DNA of 64,000 nt from the NCBI RefSeq assembly GCF_964355755.1, contig NC_092679.1, positions 7,998,001 to 8,062,000 of the forward strand, written 5' to 3'. Under the pieces are notes generated by a model that saw nothing but the letters and a program-made list of their open reading frames with translations, had not been told where the DNA came from and searched no databases. Origin of the DNA: Antedon mediterranea (Eukaryota > Echinodermata > Crinoidea > Comatulida > Antedonidae). Made by a program: the position numbers and the translations under genes. The first letter of the stretch is position 1, and each line of letters starts with the position of its first letter. Shown in pieces: positions 11,272 to 23,916 of the stretch.

Positions 11272-11804
11272 ATTCAGGGACGATTCGGCCCTGAGACGAT
11301 TCGGCCCGGGACTATTCGGCCCACTTTTAGTGGGACGTTTGTGGGACGTTTCCGAAACATCCCACTTTGTGGGCCGAAACGTCTCACTTTAGACCAAATT
11401 CATATCATTGATATTGACAATGTTGACATAATATATATAATAAATTACTAAGAAAACGTCATTTTATATTCAATTTATTACTTCGAAAACCTTGTTTATT
11501 TCGTGCATTCGCCAAGCGGCCAACAGAGGGCGTAACTTGTTTACATCGTTTGCGTGACTAAAAAATGATCATTTTCGACAATGTTTGCTTTATTGCATCT
11601 TTATTCCTAGTAGTAGTACTACCCGGCCGTACTACCCTATCGTCTCTCTGAAATTAACGATTGGGGAAAAAGCTTATTTTATGCTTATATAAAATGCATA
11701 TCAAAGCCGATAAATTTAAGTGTGCCGAATCGTCTCAGGGCCGAATAGTTCCGGGCCGAGTAGTCCCGGGCCGAATCGTCCCAGGGACGAATCGTCCCGT
11801 TACC
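11272..11804. mobile_element. Foldback element, family B, abutting the MRPL4 start
   Basis: Inverted arms (about 11272-11401 and 11726-11804) are arrays of a 15-bp unit, GGGACGATTCGGCCC or its complement. Flanks carry GTTCGTAGG at 11263-11271 and 11805-11813, a 9-bp target duplication. The centre is non-coding. Its right edge is 41 bp from the MRPL4 start codon. The centre is a relative, in reverse orientation, of the outer segments of the disrupted copy at 23934-30550. Confidence 0.85.
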
Positions 11805-11844
11805 GTTCGTAGGCTAGGTCAGTGTGTCATGTTTGGAGGCCAAA

Positions 11845-14183
11845 ATGTTTGGAAGAATTGTGAAGATGACCTCAAATATTGCCTTTGATTTAAGTACAAA
11901 TGTACTACGAAATCAAACTCGAGTAAGCTTTGTAAATTTACTAGCCTGGGCGCGCGTAGGAACTAGTAATAATAACTAGTTGATTATTAACTATCTAGCT
12001 AGGCTTGATTGGGCTAGCTAGCTAGGCCTAGCCTAGTAGGCTATACTCTGTAGACCTTTTTACTTAGCAAGAGACCCAGGACTCGACCGTGAACGATTCG
12101 GCCCGGGACGTTTCGGCCCTGTTTAATAAATATTTATTTTTGATTGATGATTTATTTTATTCTTTACTAACTGCTGCATGATGTTGGCATATTCATTTGA
12201 AATTTGTATTGAAAATGTAAAATTAATTATCAATGAAATACATTCATAATTCTAAGTTTTTATATATTAATTATATTCAAATTCTAAATAAAGATAATAC
12301 ATACCTTAAATAATAATCTTTTATTTAGACAACCATATCATCAAATTCTGCAGCGGTAAATTCATTTTTAGTATTGCATCGTCAAATCACAACAAATACA
12401 ACAACAGAAACAAGCTCAACTTGTAAGTTTATGCTTTATAGATTTATTGCATACATTTATTTTATAGACTGTTCAATATGTATTAATAAATATCATGTAC
12501 ACAGTTTTGTTGGGTATACTGTAAATCATAATGTGTGTTTCAATTGTTTTATTCTAGCTTTACCTGTAATTGAACCATTGATAACTTCAAGACATTTTCC
12601 AAGACCACCTTTGATAGAAACACCACAAACCTGGATTGAGACGCTCAACACAGTGCAAGATACAAAGTTGGGATTAGTTGATCTACATCCTGATGTTTTT
12701 GCTACAGAACCACGGTATTTGGTTGATCACTTTATTTTTATGATTTATTCTTATCCAAATGTTAAAGTTGCTTAATCTTTTTATGACACAACATACGAGT
12801 ACGTTTCTTTTTTAAATTAGGCTTGATATCCTTCATCAAAACGTAAGATGGCAGCAGTCTTATAAGAGAATAGTAAGTACTTGTCTAATCTTATAAAATA
12901 GCCTTGCATTTCAATTGTGGGGGAAGTAATACCAGTATTTTGAAAATGTCTGCGTGTATGGGACCATTTTATTACATTTCATTCTTTTGGATCCATTGTT
13001 TAAAATATTATCAACAGCATTTTATTTCTTTAATTAGACACTTATTTTTCTTTTTATAAAAAGAGTTTTGCAAAAGCGAAATCAAGGGCAGAGAAAAGAG
13101 GTGGAGGGAGAAAACCATGGAGACAGAAAGGTACTGGGAGAGCCCGTCATGGAAGCCTCAGGTCCCCAATATTTAAAGGAGGCAAGTTTCACAAAGTTGT
13201 CTTGTACAGTATAACATTAATAGAAAGTATATTTGAAATTAATTAGCAAAATTAATGTTCATAATAATAGTTTATTCTTATATAGTGCATATAGGCAAGC
13301 TATCAATGCGCTGTACATAAATTAAAACAGACGAGAAGTTGCAATAATTATTAACAAAATAAATGTTGAATTACAGGAGGAAAAGCACATGGTCCTCGAG
13401 GACCTCAAAGTTACTGGTACGTTTTACCGACAGAAACACGAGCAAAGGGTATGCGCATTATGTTATCAATTAAACATGCTCAGGATGACCTTCATATTGT
13501 GGACTTTCTAGATTTACCATCATCAGATCCAGAGGTAATTATTATTATAGTTTGTTCTTAATAAGTTACATGTTGTAGGAGCCATAACCAAATATGTGTT
13601 TATAGCAACACTTTTTATTCAAACACTGTACCATAAATTATAATTTGTATTTATTACAGTATCTGGTTGATATTGCAAAAGAACGGTGCTGGGGCTCCTC
13701 TGTTCTATTTGTCGACAGGTAAGATTAGTGTTGTTATTTTCATTTGAAAGCTGGAGTGTGCAGTGCAATAAAAAACACATTTCCTACACGTTGTCTCTCT
13801 CTGGTTGGTTGTCTTTAATGCAAATTACACATAAAATGTTATAATTGTCCTTTTCTTTACAGTAAACCATTGGAAGAGATGCCCAAGAATTTTATAAATG
13901 CAATTAATTGTGTTAAATCTTACAATGTTATGACATTAGAAGGTAAGTTGGAACAGTTTTACTTGGTAGTGACATTATTCTATCACTATCTTTTTGTAAT
14001 ATGTAACTTCTGTAATTGTTTGCAGGTTTAAATGTGTACAGTATGTTGAAACACAAGACACTGGTACTAACATTGGATGTTGTAGACAAACTTGAAGAGC
14101 GGTTGTGTTACTATGAAAATTGCTTTAAAAATAAATATCAACAGCAGTTAAAGAGCATTATACTGTCACAAGATTTATCTTAA
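11845..14183 (+). CDS. MRPL4: MRPL4, mitochondrial ribosomal protein uL4m
   Basis: A protein of the mitochondrial large ribosomal subunit. Nine coding exons join in phase: 11845-11922, 12329-12422, 12558-12714, 12821-12872, 13064-13181, 13377-13534, 13660-13718, 13863-13942 and 14026-14183, giving 317 residues (human 311). The first ~45 residues are basic, Ser/Thr-rich and poor in acids, as for a mitochondrial presequence. The conserved core is clear: [56 protein letters not shown], then [12 protein letters not shown] and [16 protein letters not shown]. The start is the second ATG in the exon; one 16 bases upstream (11829) is out of frame and soon stops. The intron after 13181 has a GC donor (AG|GCAAGT). 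ATTAAA near 14270 may be the poly(A) signal. Confidence 0.95.
13182..13376 (+). other. GC-AG intron in MRPL4
   Basis: The donor reads AAAGGAG|GCAAGT and the acceptor ATTACAG|GAGG. Only this join keeps the [12 protein letters not shown] core in frame. GC donors of the form AG|GCAAGT are a known minor class spliced by the major spliceosome. Confidence 0.88.
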
Positions 14184-15211
14184 GCTTTCAGTTTTGTATT
14201 TTAAAGCCCTCCATGTGTCATCTATATAGTAATGTATGCTTTATATTCATTTTTGCGATGGCTAAAACTATATTAAATAATTGACTTGGAAAGAATTGTT
14301 TTATAGTTGTTTGTTTATTCTTTTACAATATTGAAAACTCTGCAGACAAACAATCCTGTGAAGATCTTAAAAAGTATAATTAAGTATATAATGAAAGACA
14401 CAGAAAGATATGGCATAATCTATATTCCTAAGTTCTCATGCTAACACTATAATATACACATGAACTTTAAACTTAGTGGGGAGGTGTTATAGATTGCGAC
14501 TACTGTCTATTATAGCACCACCTATACTCGGTGGCAAACAGATTGTTACCTAGTCTGGGCTCCAGATGGAGTTTTTTCTTAATATTAGTAAAAATATAAA
14601 TATTTTTGCACATATGGCATTTCATACGTGTATTACTTGAGTTTGCATTTTCAGACAAAAATCGCGGTCGAAATAAAAACAAATAAATAAATAAAAAAAA
14701 CAAACAATACAGACTTGGGGCAAGTCTAATTGTTACCATACTAAAAGAGAAAGTAATCTTTACGTTTATAGTTTGTAGTTCGGAATAAAGTTATTGTTAA
14801 CCCATGTATATACTACTGTATATTCATTTTGCATTCTTGAGTTCCAAGAACATAACACTAATAGTCTAAACAATCAAAAGGTAAAGTCTAAAGTTCCATA
14901 TCCAGTATTGCTTTTATTTTTTAGCTTACAAAAATTTCAAAGTGAAAGGGCTAGTGTATAACAATATCAATGGCCATACAATTTTATTCTTGATTTGTTT
15001 TTATTTTAATAATTTGTCAAAGTACTTTTATCAGAGTGCGATTTTATTTTACTTGCCCATGCAAGGTATAATATAACCAGATATCAAGGCAGAAAAAGAC
15101 TGTGCGAAGCATGGGTTACTGCTAGTAAATTATTATTACAACTACTGTATATTGTTTCAGTAATTAGTACAATTGGAATACTGATGTCACAGATCATTTT
15201 CCAGTATTTCT
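14184..15211. other. Convergent intergenic region between MRPL4 and the SLC46 gene
   Basis: Holds both 3'UTRs. On the minus strand AATAAA occurs near 15045, about 165 bases past the SLC46 stop. No further gene or named repeat seen. Confidence 0.5.
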
Positions 15212-17962
15212 TCATCCACAAGATTTGCTCCTGAAAACAAGATAATAAACAATATTATATACACCTGTGTGCATCCTTGCCATTTTATTGGTTATTTAAA
15301 CATCATGTGTATTAGTTTTATGGATGTTCAGCTTTTTGCTTTTTTTCTGCCTTGCAACTTTCATTATTTATACACTATCCCACAGTGAGAATCATATTTT
15401 TCATAGATTAACATCATGTTTTGTGATTTATTATTCTTTTCAAACCTTTTTACATTCAGATATCTCCACTTGCTTGAGTATTACCTTCTATCAGCTTTGT
15501 ATATGATGCTTCCATTGTGTTTAACTCGTGTATCCAGCTTAAATAATAAATGCATAAAAGTCATATTTTATTGCAACTGGCCTGCCAAATGGGGGTTTTC
15601 AAGCAACATTTGAGAGAACTTCTCTCCCCCGCACCCAACCTCTTAGGATTTTGGATGCTAATAAACTTAACACACTGATTTTATTCATTTTCAATACTGT
15701 AATTTCTAATTAAAACTAAATTATGAATGAATTATAATATGGAAAAAGACCACAAGAACCTACCATATAAGAATAACCGGAATTACAAGTAGTATTGCCA
15801 TGGTAATGAACACAAATCCACCTTCTAAAATCATCAAAGTTGCTGGATATAAAGCATTAAATATCACAGATGCCAGTGATACAGTCAAAGTTTCCAATGA
15901 TGCCATGAATGAAAATAAGCTGCCTGTATAAAGTAAAAATAAAATCATAATCATTAAAATTTAGAATCCATTTATAACTAAGCCACGATTTCAACCAATT
16001 CATGTCATAGCGAGAGGTTAAAAACAGATGAGGCATAGATGCTTTCAATATAATTATTAATATAAAATATGACAATCTTTGCTGGAAAATTGGGGGGTGT
16101 GGAGAAAATTTGTGAGCTCTGCCTCATGCTGGCTTACGGCCCTGCAATTATTACTTACTGTATCAGTTACTACAGAGACTCAATACATATAAATAACTCT
16201 ACCTTGTTCATTTTGTCCTACAATTTTTGACATCATGGATCTTGATGTTGAAGCTGGTATAGCAGAGGTTGATGCTAACAACGGGACTTGAAAATAAAAG
16301 GATTGGCAAGTTTAAAGCTCTGTCTACACTATCAAACTAGTTTGACAAAAAAGTGTGATGTGCCCAAATATAGTAGTGATATTCCCAAATATGGTAGTGA
16401 TATGACATCATCATGTCCATATATGGGCACATCACATAAAGTTTGATTGTGTAGACAAGGCTTTAAGAAAATTGGCATAAAAAAAACTATAACCACAGGG
16501 TCCTGATAAGATGAATAAGAATTTACAGATCCATATGAACATACCTAAAAACACCATCCATGTGGTACGTGAAAAGGCTAACAGTGTATAAGCACCCATT
16601 CTCATGACTACACCAATAATGATGAGTATGGTATCTTTGTAGCTAATGTTAAACCAATGCAGCAAAGGAATACAGGTTAGTAAGACTAAGCTTACAAGTA
16701 GATTCTTAGTAGCTGAATAGTAACCTAAAACAAAATTCAGACCAGTTATATGTTATACCATTTATTTTAATATATATATATCCATCTGCTTAAAATGTTT
16801 AAGTTCAAACTTACTGATAAGTGTAGCAGACCAAGCTAATGGGTCCTTCTTAACATACAAAATGAATGTATCATTCTCTCCTGAAAAGAATTAACATAAA
16901 TTTACAATGCAATCAATTTCATGAAGAATCATAGTTGAATATAACAATATTGATATACAGGTAATATAATAATATAATAGGAATTGTGGGATTGAATGCC
17001 GTCATTATTTGACAATTACAGTATATATTTACAGATAGAATATTATATTTTTTACCCGATCCAACAAGTTGGAAAACAAATAAGCATATAATCAACATCA
17101 CCAACTGTCCTCTTTGTTCAAATGGTCTTTTCTTTCCAACAACAATCAACGATTCTTTGACATTATTCAACCTGAATAATTCTAAACAAGCAATTTGTGT
17201 TGATTGTTCTTCATCATCAAGATTTTGATTCTCAAATATTTGTGAAGTGGCAGTTCCCTCTGATTTGTTCAATTCCTTTGCTTTTACCGATTCGCTTATA
17301 AAGAAAACTATGTACATTATAACACAAATATTACAAACAATGTAATAGATAAAAACGGCAGGAAAGCCAAGCTGGTCTATGACAATTCCACATGTTAATA
17401 GGCCCAGAAAACTTCCAAGAAATGTCATCGCTTCAAGAAGACTGTAACGCAATGTTCTCGATTCTTTTTTTGTCACATCACCAAGGTAACTAAACACGGA
17501 GAATGTCAACGTGGCATATGCACCACTGAGGCCTAAACAAATAGTTCCAAGTAATAGCCACGCTAAAGGTGCATAGATAAAGAATGATGAAAATACAAGC
17601 ACTAAACCATTGATTATTGAACCCACTGCTGGAGCTATCATGGTCATTTTTCGACCAACTTTATCTGACCAACGTCCAAGAAACATTGAGGAGACAACTG
17701 TAGGTATTGCGAGGGCGATGTTGATGTATATCAACCAATGAGATGTTTGTTTCTGGACAAAACTTTCTTCTGTTTTGTAGAAACTTAGATTGTTACAAAC
17801 AACTGTATCATTGTATTGTATCATACAGACTTTATAGTAAATTAACTGTTGCAGTGAAGAGTATTGTAGGAAGGAACCAAGCATATAGAGAAACATAACA
17901 GGTTCAACTGTGATGGATCTTAATGCACCAATGGTCCACCTCCTATACGAGTTCATATCCAT
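15212..17962 (-). CDS. SLC46-type MFS transporter (SLC46A3/PCFT-like)
   Basis: A 12-helix major facilitator of the SLC46 family; relatives carry folate at the plasma membrane (SLC46A1) or export lysosomal solutes (SLC46A3). Exons on the minus strand: 17056-17962, 16815-16880, 16545-16724, 16203-16286, 15764-15923 and 15212-15230, giving 471 residues. The start chosen is ATGGATATG at 17960-17962, preceded by a usable acceptor (CCAACAG) at about 18001, so a non-coding 5' exon is likely. Family marks: an N-terminal helix opening EPVMFLYML, a luminal loop with two Cys and two N-X-S/T sites (residues 46-60), MFS motif A GRWSDKVGRK at 96-105, and RSMMSKIVGQNEQG late in the protein. Which SLC46 member it is cannot be told by eye. 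An intron carries a TTAA MITE at 16316. Confidence 0.9.
16316..16462. mobile_element. 147-bp MITE with TTAA target duplication
   Basis: Ends AGCTCTGTCTACAC and its near-complement GTGTAGACAAGGCT, each bordered by TTAA (16312-16315 and 16463-16466). Internal inverted GATGTGCCC words. A worn relative lies at about 49040-49165 in a PRPF39 intron. TTAA points to piggyBac or Kolobok-type mobilisation. Confidence 0.8.
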
Positions 17963-18403
17963 GGTGTGGTCTAGTGCCTTCACGCTAAATATTATCTGTT
18001 GGCAAAAACATTTGTACAAATTAAAATATTCTTATCATTCATTCATTCTTTATTTAGGCTTTTAAATCGAAATACATTTAAAACAAGGTAACAAAAACAA
18101 GACAGGTGGAAAAAAAACAAGACAGGTGGAAATAAAACAAAATCAATGATGGTCAATGGAATAAATTAACGCAAATTAAAAAGAAGCATCATAAAAACAC
18201 AACAGCATTATTCAAATTAGTTATTCAATTGGATTTAAAATATCTGATTTTTTATTAGACTTCTTCTACTACAGCTTTCTATTACCGTTACTAGGCCTAA
18301 CAGACTAGCGTGTGAGGCCGAATTGACCTTGAACAATTTCTACATACGTCGAACCTCGTAGAAGGTCTAGGCCTACTAGGCCTAGCTAGCGGCCTGGTGG
18401 TAG

Positions 18404-18910
18404 TGTAACGGTTGTTGTATCTGTTACTATATCATAGAGTCTCAGTGGCAGGATTTCACACAGTCACAGAATATACAAACAGTAGATGGTTTTGCCCAGT
18501 GACAACAGTTTTATTCCAATACTAAATATAATGCAGTATGTACTGGCTATATCACATATGTTCCTATATTGTAAAACGTTTTATCCTCTCTATTAGTATT
18601 ATAAACGTTTTCTTCTCTCTTTATAAATTTGTTAACTCTCTCCCTCTTGGCCAGTACATCCATATTTAAGGAACAGTCCTAATTAATATGCATGTACTGG
18701 GAGGGGACTATTTGGAACAAAGGAACGTTCTTTGATGATGAGGAATAGTCATTAAGGGAGGGATGTCACATCACCTTCACCTAAGCTCGGGCAAATTGAA
18801 CCACTGGACATCAACAAGTGTTTATAGTAACTCCCATTAGAGCAATTATACATTCCACAAAATACCAACTTGTAAACAGTTAATAGATTTATATTCTCTC
18901 GTGTGTTACA
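18404..18910 (-). mobile_element. Long terminal repeat of an LTR retrotransposon
   Basis: On the minus strand a 507-bp segment starts TGTAACACACGAG and ends CAACCGTTACA, with matching 6-bp ends TGTAAC/GTTACA. Immediately upstream of its start is a purine tract, GATAGGTGGGGAATGA (18911-18926), as expected between internal region and 3' LTR. Internal non-coding sequence continues to at least 19242. No gag or pol seen, and no second full LTR. Confidence 0.6.
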
Positions 18911-19242
18911 TCATTCCCCACCTATCAAAGAAGTGTCCCACTTCTCAATCTTTAAGAGAATCAAATCAAAAAAATAATATTGATAACATAAAATTAACAT
19001 TGAAAATACAAGGATTCATATGATATAGTTACTATTAACTACCAACTAAAACAATAACTATAATTAATAATTGACTAATATGATAATATAAATTAAGTAA
19101 TATTAATGAAAAAAAAACAAAACAATAAAAAACAAGACTATCATACTGTCACTGATTTAATTAATGTAAAACCATGGTTGACCTGTAAAGTTAATGTAGT
19201 ATCCATAAAATATTCAAATGAATTAATTCATATTGTACATCA
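18659..19242 (-). repeat. Long direct repeat, copy 1: LTR 3' half plus internal tail
   Basis: About 585 bp, very similar to 23310-23916 in the same orientation. It spans part of the LTR, the purine tract and ~330 bp of internal sequence. The 97-bp satellite lies between the copies. Confidence 0.9.
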
Positions 19243-20034
19243 TCTAGAAAAAAAATTCACATTCAAATTCCAAATATTAATCAGCCTTGAATCACATATA
19301 TAGCAATACAATTTGTTGTAAAAAAAAATAGTGAACCACCACAGAATAGTAAGAGAAATTAAGAATCAGAATAAGATAGTTCGAAATAGAAGTATGTTTA
19401 ATGTATGCTGGTGTAAGACAAATTGGCACAATGTCTATGATGTTCAAAGGCATAAACACGAGGGATTACCATGAGGGATAAAGTGACATATACAAATTCT
19501 ACAAAAAAAAATTATTTAAAAATAAAAAAATTCAACAACAAAAAGTTAATTGTTCCTCTTGTCGCCGGTTATTTAAACCCATAAACTCAATATGGCCATG
19601 ATCAGGTACGACATTATATTAGGAATAAACATCAAATATGTGGAAAATAACATAAAATTACAAACACAGGACATAACACTACCATAATATCAAACATGCG
19701 ATATCTCTAGTCGCAGGTTATTTAATCCCATAGACACAAGTCATGATCAGGAACGACGCTTTGCGAAATAACGTATGTTTATTTAAACTGGGCATGATGT
19801 GTATTATATATCAAACAACACAAATTATTTAAAAAAAAATATAATGAAGGAAATTATCACCATGGAAATCTAGTGTCACCTGGCACAGTGCAAATGTACT
19901 ACTCAATATCAGCATAACAGTAAACCAATTGGTAGGTCATGAGAAATGTAAAGAAAGATGAAGAAATCAGAAACAATTGTGGCAGTCCTACTACGAATCA
20001 CATATGTCTTTTTTTTAATCGCTAAAGTTTAAAA

Positions 20035-20640
20035 AAATGTGTTGGAATTGTATGTTCTTTCATAAGTATTTATCTTAGACAAACGCAAGTTATTAAAATC
20101 ACTAATGTGGCTTGAAACTAATTTTTCTTTTGCATTACGGATGGAGTAACCGATATTGAACTTATATACCAAGTTTGAAATATTTTTGAATTCGATAAAT
20201 ATTTTTTCTAGAAGTTTTTGTATGTGACTATTTCTCTGTGCTCCACTGGCGCCAAATTGGATCCACTGGAGCACAGTGTATTAACATACGAACATTTCTT
20301 TTGTAAAAAAAAAAATACTCCTTGATTTCAATATATATTTTTAATTTAAGTTGCTCAATTTATAGGGAAAAAATCGAATTCCTAACCGTTTTTTTTGTTG
20401 TCAAAATCATTATTAGAGTTTAACATAATATGTGTCGAAATTGTATGTTTTTTCATACGTATTATCTTAAGCGAACGCAAGTTATTAAAATCACTGATGT
20501 GGCTTGAAACTATTTTTTCTTTTGGTTTACGGATGGAGTAACCGATATTGAACATATATACCAAGTTTGAAATATTTTTAAATTCCAGAAGTATTTTTTC
20601 TCGATGTTTTTGTATGTGACTATTTCCCTGTGCTCCCGTT
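20035..20640. repeat. Two ~205-bp direct copies, about 390 bp apart, leading into the satellite
   Basis: 20035-20245 and 20427-20640 share ATTGTATGTT, GTTATTAAAATCACT, GATGGAGTAACCGATATTGA and CCAAGTTTGAAATATTT, and each runs into a palindromic CTGTGCTCC word. The minus strand is open across both (about 80 residues each), with partly conserved reading, but nothing recognisable. Confidence 0.75.
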
Positions 20641-23195
20641 GGTGCCAAATTGGGTCCACTTGAGCACAGTGTATTAACAGACGAAAAGATATTAAAATTT
20701 AGTGACTTTTTTCTATTTTATATTACTGTGCTCAATGGCGCGCGCGCCAAATTGGGTCCACGTAAGCACAGTGTATTAACATACGAAAAGATATTAAAAT
20801 TCAGTGACTTATTTCTATTTTATATCACAGTGCTCCCCTGGCTCCAAATCGGGTCCACTTGAGCATAGTGTATATTAAATACGAAAAGATATTAAAATTC
20901 AGTGACTTTTTCCATTTTATATCACTGTGCTCCACTGGCTCCAAATTGGGTCCACTTGAGCACAGTGTATTAACATACGAAAAGATATTAAAATTCAGTG
21001 ACTTTTTTCTATTTTATATCACTGTGCTCCCCTGGCTCCAAATTGTGTCCACTTGAGCACAGAGCTGTGTATTAACATACGAAAAGCTATTAAAATTCAG
21101 AGACTTATTTCTATTTTATATCACTGTGCTCCACTGGCTCCAAATTGGGTCCACTTGAGCACAGTGTATTAACATACGAAAAGATATTAAAATTCAGTGA
21201 CTTTTTTCTATTTTATATCACTGTGCTCCCCTGGCTCCAAATTGGGTCCACTTGAGCACAGTGTATTAACATACGAAAAGATATTCAAATTCAGTGACTT
21301 TTTTCTATTTTATATCACTGTGCTCCCCTGCCTCCAAATTGGGTCCACTTGAGCACAGTGTATTAACATACGAAAAGATACTAAAAATCATTGACTTATT
21401 TCTATTTTATATCAATGTGCTCTCCTGGCTCAAAATTGGGTCCACTTGAGCACAGTGTATTAACATACGAAAAGATATTAAAATTCAGTGATTTTTATTT
21501 TATATCATTGTGCTCCCATGGCTCCAAATTGGGTCCACTTGAGGACAGTGTTATTAACATACGAAAAGATATTAAAATTCAGTGACTTATTTCTATTTTA
21601 TATCACTGTGCTCCTCACTGGCGCCAAATTGTGTCCACTTGAGCACAGTGTATTTACATACAAAAAGATATTAAAATTAGTGACTTATTTCTATTTTATA
21701 TCACAGTGCTCCCCTGGCTCCAAATCGGGTCCACTTGAGCATAGTGTATATTAAATACGAAAAGATATTAAAATTCAGTGACTTTTTCCATCTTATATCA
21801 CTGTGCTCCACTGGCTCCAAATTGGGTCCACTTGAGCACAGTGTATTAACATACGAAAAGATATTAAAATTCAGTGACTTTTTTCTATTTTATATCACTG
21901 TGCTCCCCTGGCTCCAAATTGTGTCCACTTGAGCACAGTGTATTAACATACGAAAAGATATTAAAATTCAGTGACTTATTTCTATTTTATATCACTGTGC
22001 TCCACTGGCTCCAAATTGGGTCCACTTGAGCACAGTGTATTAACATACGAAAAGATATTAAAATTCAGTGACTTATTTCTATTTTATATCACTGTGCTCC
22101 CCTAGCTCCAAATTGGGTTGGGTCCACTTGAGCACAGTGTATTAACATACGAAAAGATATTAAAATTCCGTGACTTATTTCTATTTTATATCACTGTGCT
22201 CCACTAGCTCCAAATTGGGTCCAGTTGAGCACAGTGTATTAACATACGAAAATATAATATAAACATTCAATGACTTATTTCTATTTTATATCACTGTGCT
22301 CTCCTGGCGCCAAATTAGGTCCACTTGAGCACAGTGTGTTAACATACGAAAAGATATTAAAATTCAGTGACTTTTTTCTATTTTATATCACTGTGCTCTC
22401 CTGGCGCCAAATTGGGTCCACTTGAGCACAGTGTATTAACATATGAAAAGATATCAAAATTCAGTGACTTTATTCTATTTTACATCACTGTGCTCCACTG
22501 GCTCCAAATTGGGTCCACTTGAGCACAGTGTATTAACATACGAAAAGATATTAAAATTCAGTGACTTTTTTCTATTTTATATCACTGTGCTCCACTGGTT
22601 CCAAATTTGGTCCACTTGAGCACAGTGTATTAACATACGAAAAGATATTAAAATTCCGTGACTTTTTTCTATTTTATATCACTGTGCTCCCCTGGCTCCA
22701 AATTGGGTCCACTTGAGCACAGTGTATTAACATACGAAAAGATATTCAAATTCAGTGACTTTTTTCTATTTTATATCACTGTGCTCCCCTGCCTCCAAAT
22801 TGGGTCCACTTGAGCACAGTGTATTAACATACGAAAAGATACTAAAAATCATTGACTTATTTCTATTTTATATCAATGTGCTCTCCTGGCTCCAAATTGG
22901 GTCCACTTGAGCACAGTGTATTAACATACGAAAAGATATTAAAATTCAGTGATTTATTTTTATTTTATATCATTGTGCTCCCATGGCTCCAAATTGGGTC
23001 CACTTGAGCACAGTGTTATTAACATACGAAAAGATATTAAAATTCAGTGACTTATTTCTATTTTATATCACTGTGCTCCTCACTGGCGCCAAATTGTGTC
23101 CACTTTAGCACAGTGTATTTACATACGAAAAGATATTAAAATTAGTGACTTATTTCTATTTTATATCACTGTGCTCCACCGGTGCTAAATTTGGT
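20620..23195. repeat. 97-bp satellite with an embedded ~42-bp palindrome, about 26 copies
   Basis: Unit of about 97 bp: CTGTGCTCCCCTGGCTCC, AAATTGGGTCCACTTGAG, CACAGTGTATTAACATACG, AAAAGATATTAAAATTCAG and TGACTTTTTTCTATTTTATA, then TCA. The first ~42 bases are an imperfect palindrome: CTGTGCTCCACTGG and CCAAATTTGG with CCACTTGAGCACAG. Copies differ by point changes and small indels; a block of about 7 units (21190-21700) recurs at about 22680-23150, so segmental duplication has occurred. Open frames across it are by-products. Confidence 0.95.
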
Positions 23196-23309
23196 CCACT
23201 GGAGCAGTTACCGTAGTACTATTTCTAATTCGGAAGTAAATAAAGGCATAAATGGCGCTCTGTAGAAGAAGAGAATGCTCGATCGTCGAAATGGCGCTCT
23301 GAATATACC

Positions 23310-23916
23310 TCCATATTTAAGGAACAGTCCTAATTAATATGCATGTACTGGGAGGGGACTATTTGGAACAAAGGAACATTATTTGATGATGAGGAATAGT
23401 CATTAAGGGAGGGATGTCACATCACCTTCACCTCAGTGAAAGCTAGGGCAAATTGGACCACTGGACATCAACAAGTGTTTATAGTAACTCCCATTAGAGC
23501 AATTATACATTCCACAAAATACCAACTTGTAAACAGTTAATAGATTTATATTCTTTCATGTGTTACATCATTCCCCACCTATCAAAGAAGTGTCCCACTT
23601 CTCAATCTTTAAGAGAATCAAATAAAAAAAAATAATATTGATAACATAAAATTAACATTGAAAATACAAGGATTCATATGATATAGTTACTATTAACTAC
23701 CAACTAAAACAATAACTATAATTAATAATTGACTAATGATAATATATATGATAATACAGTATAAATTAAGTACCGGTAATATTAATGAAAAAAAACAAAA
23801 CAATAAAAAACAAGACCATCATACAGTCACTGATTTTAATGTAAAACCATGGTTGACCTGTAAAGTTAATGTAGTATCCATAAAATATTCAAATGAATTA
23901 ATTCATATTGTACATC
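23310..23916 (-). repeat. Long direct repeat, copy 2: truncated LTR plus internal tail
   Basis: Matches 18659-19242. The LTR part is cut at 23310, so only its part next to the internal region remains (to 23567), followed by the purine tract and internal tail. It ends 18 bp before the family B foldback element. Confidence 0.85.

Noticed and set aside
11661-11888. 75-codon plus frame across the family B arm and MRPL4 exon 1
   Set aside because: Different frame from MRPL4 and built on foldback units.
20029-21932. Series of 65-88-codon frames
   Set aside because: They track the 97-bp satellite and the 390-bp duplication; no conserved protein signal.
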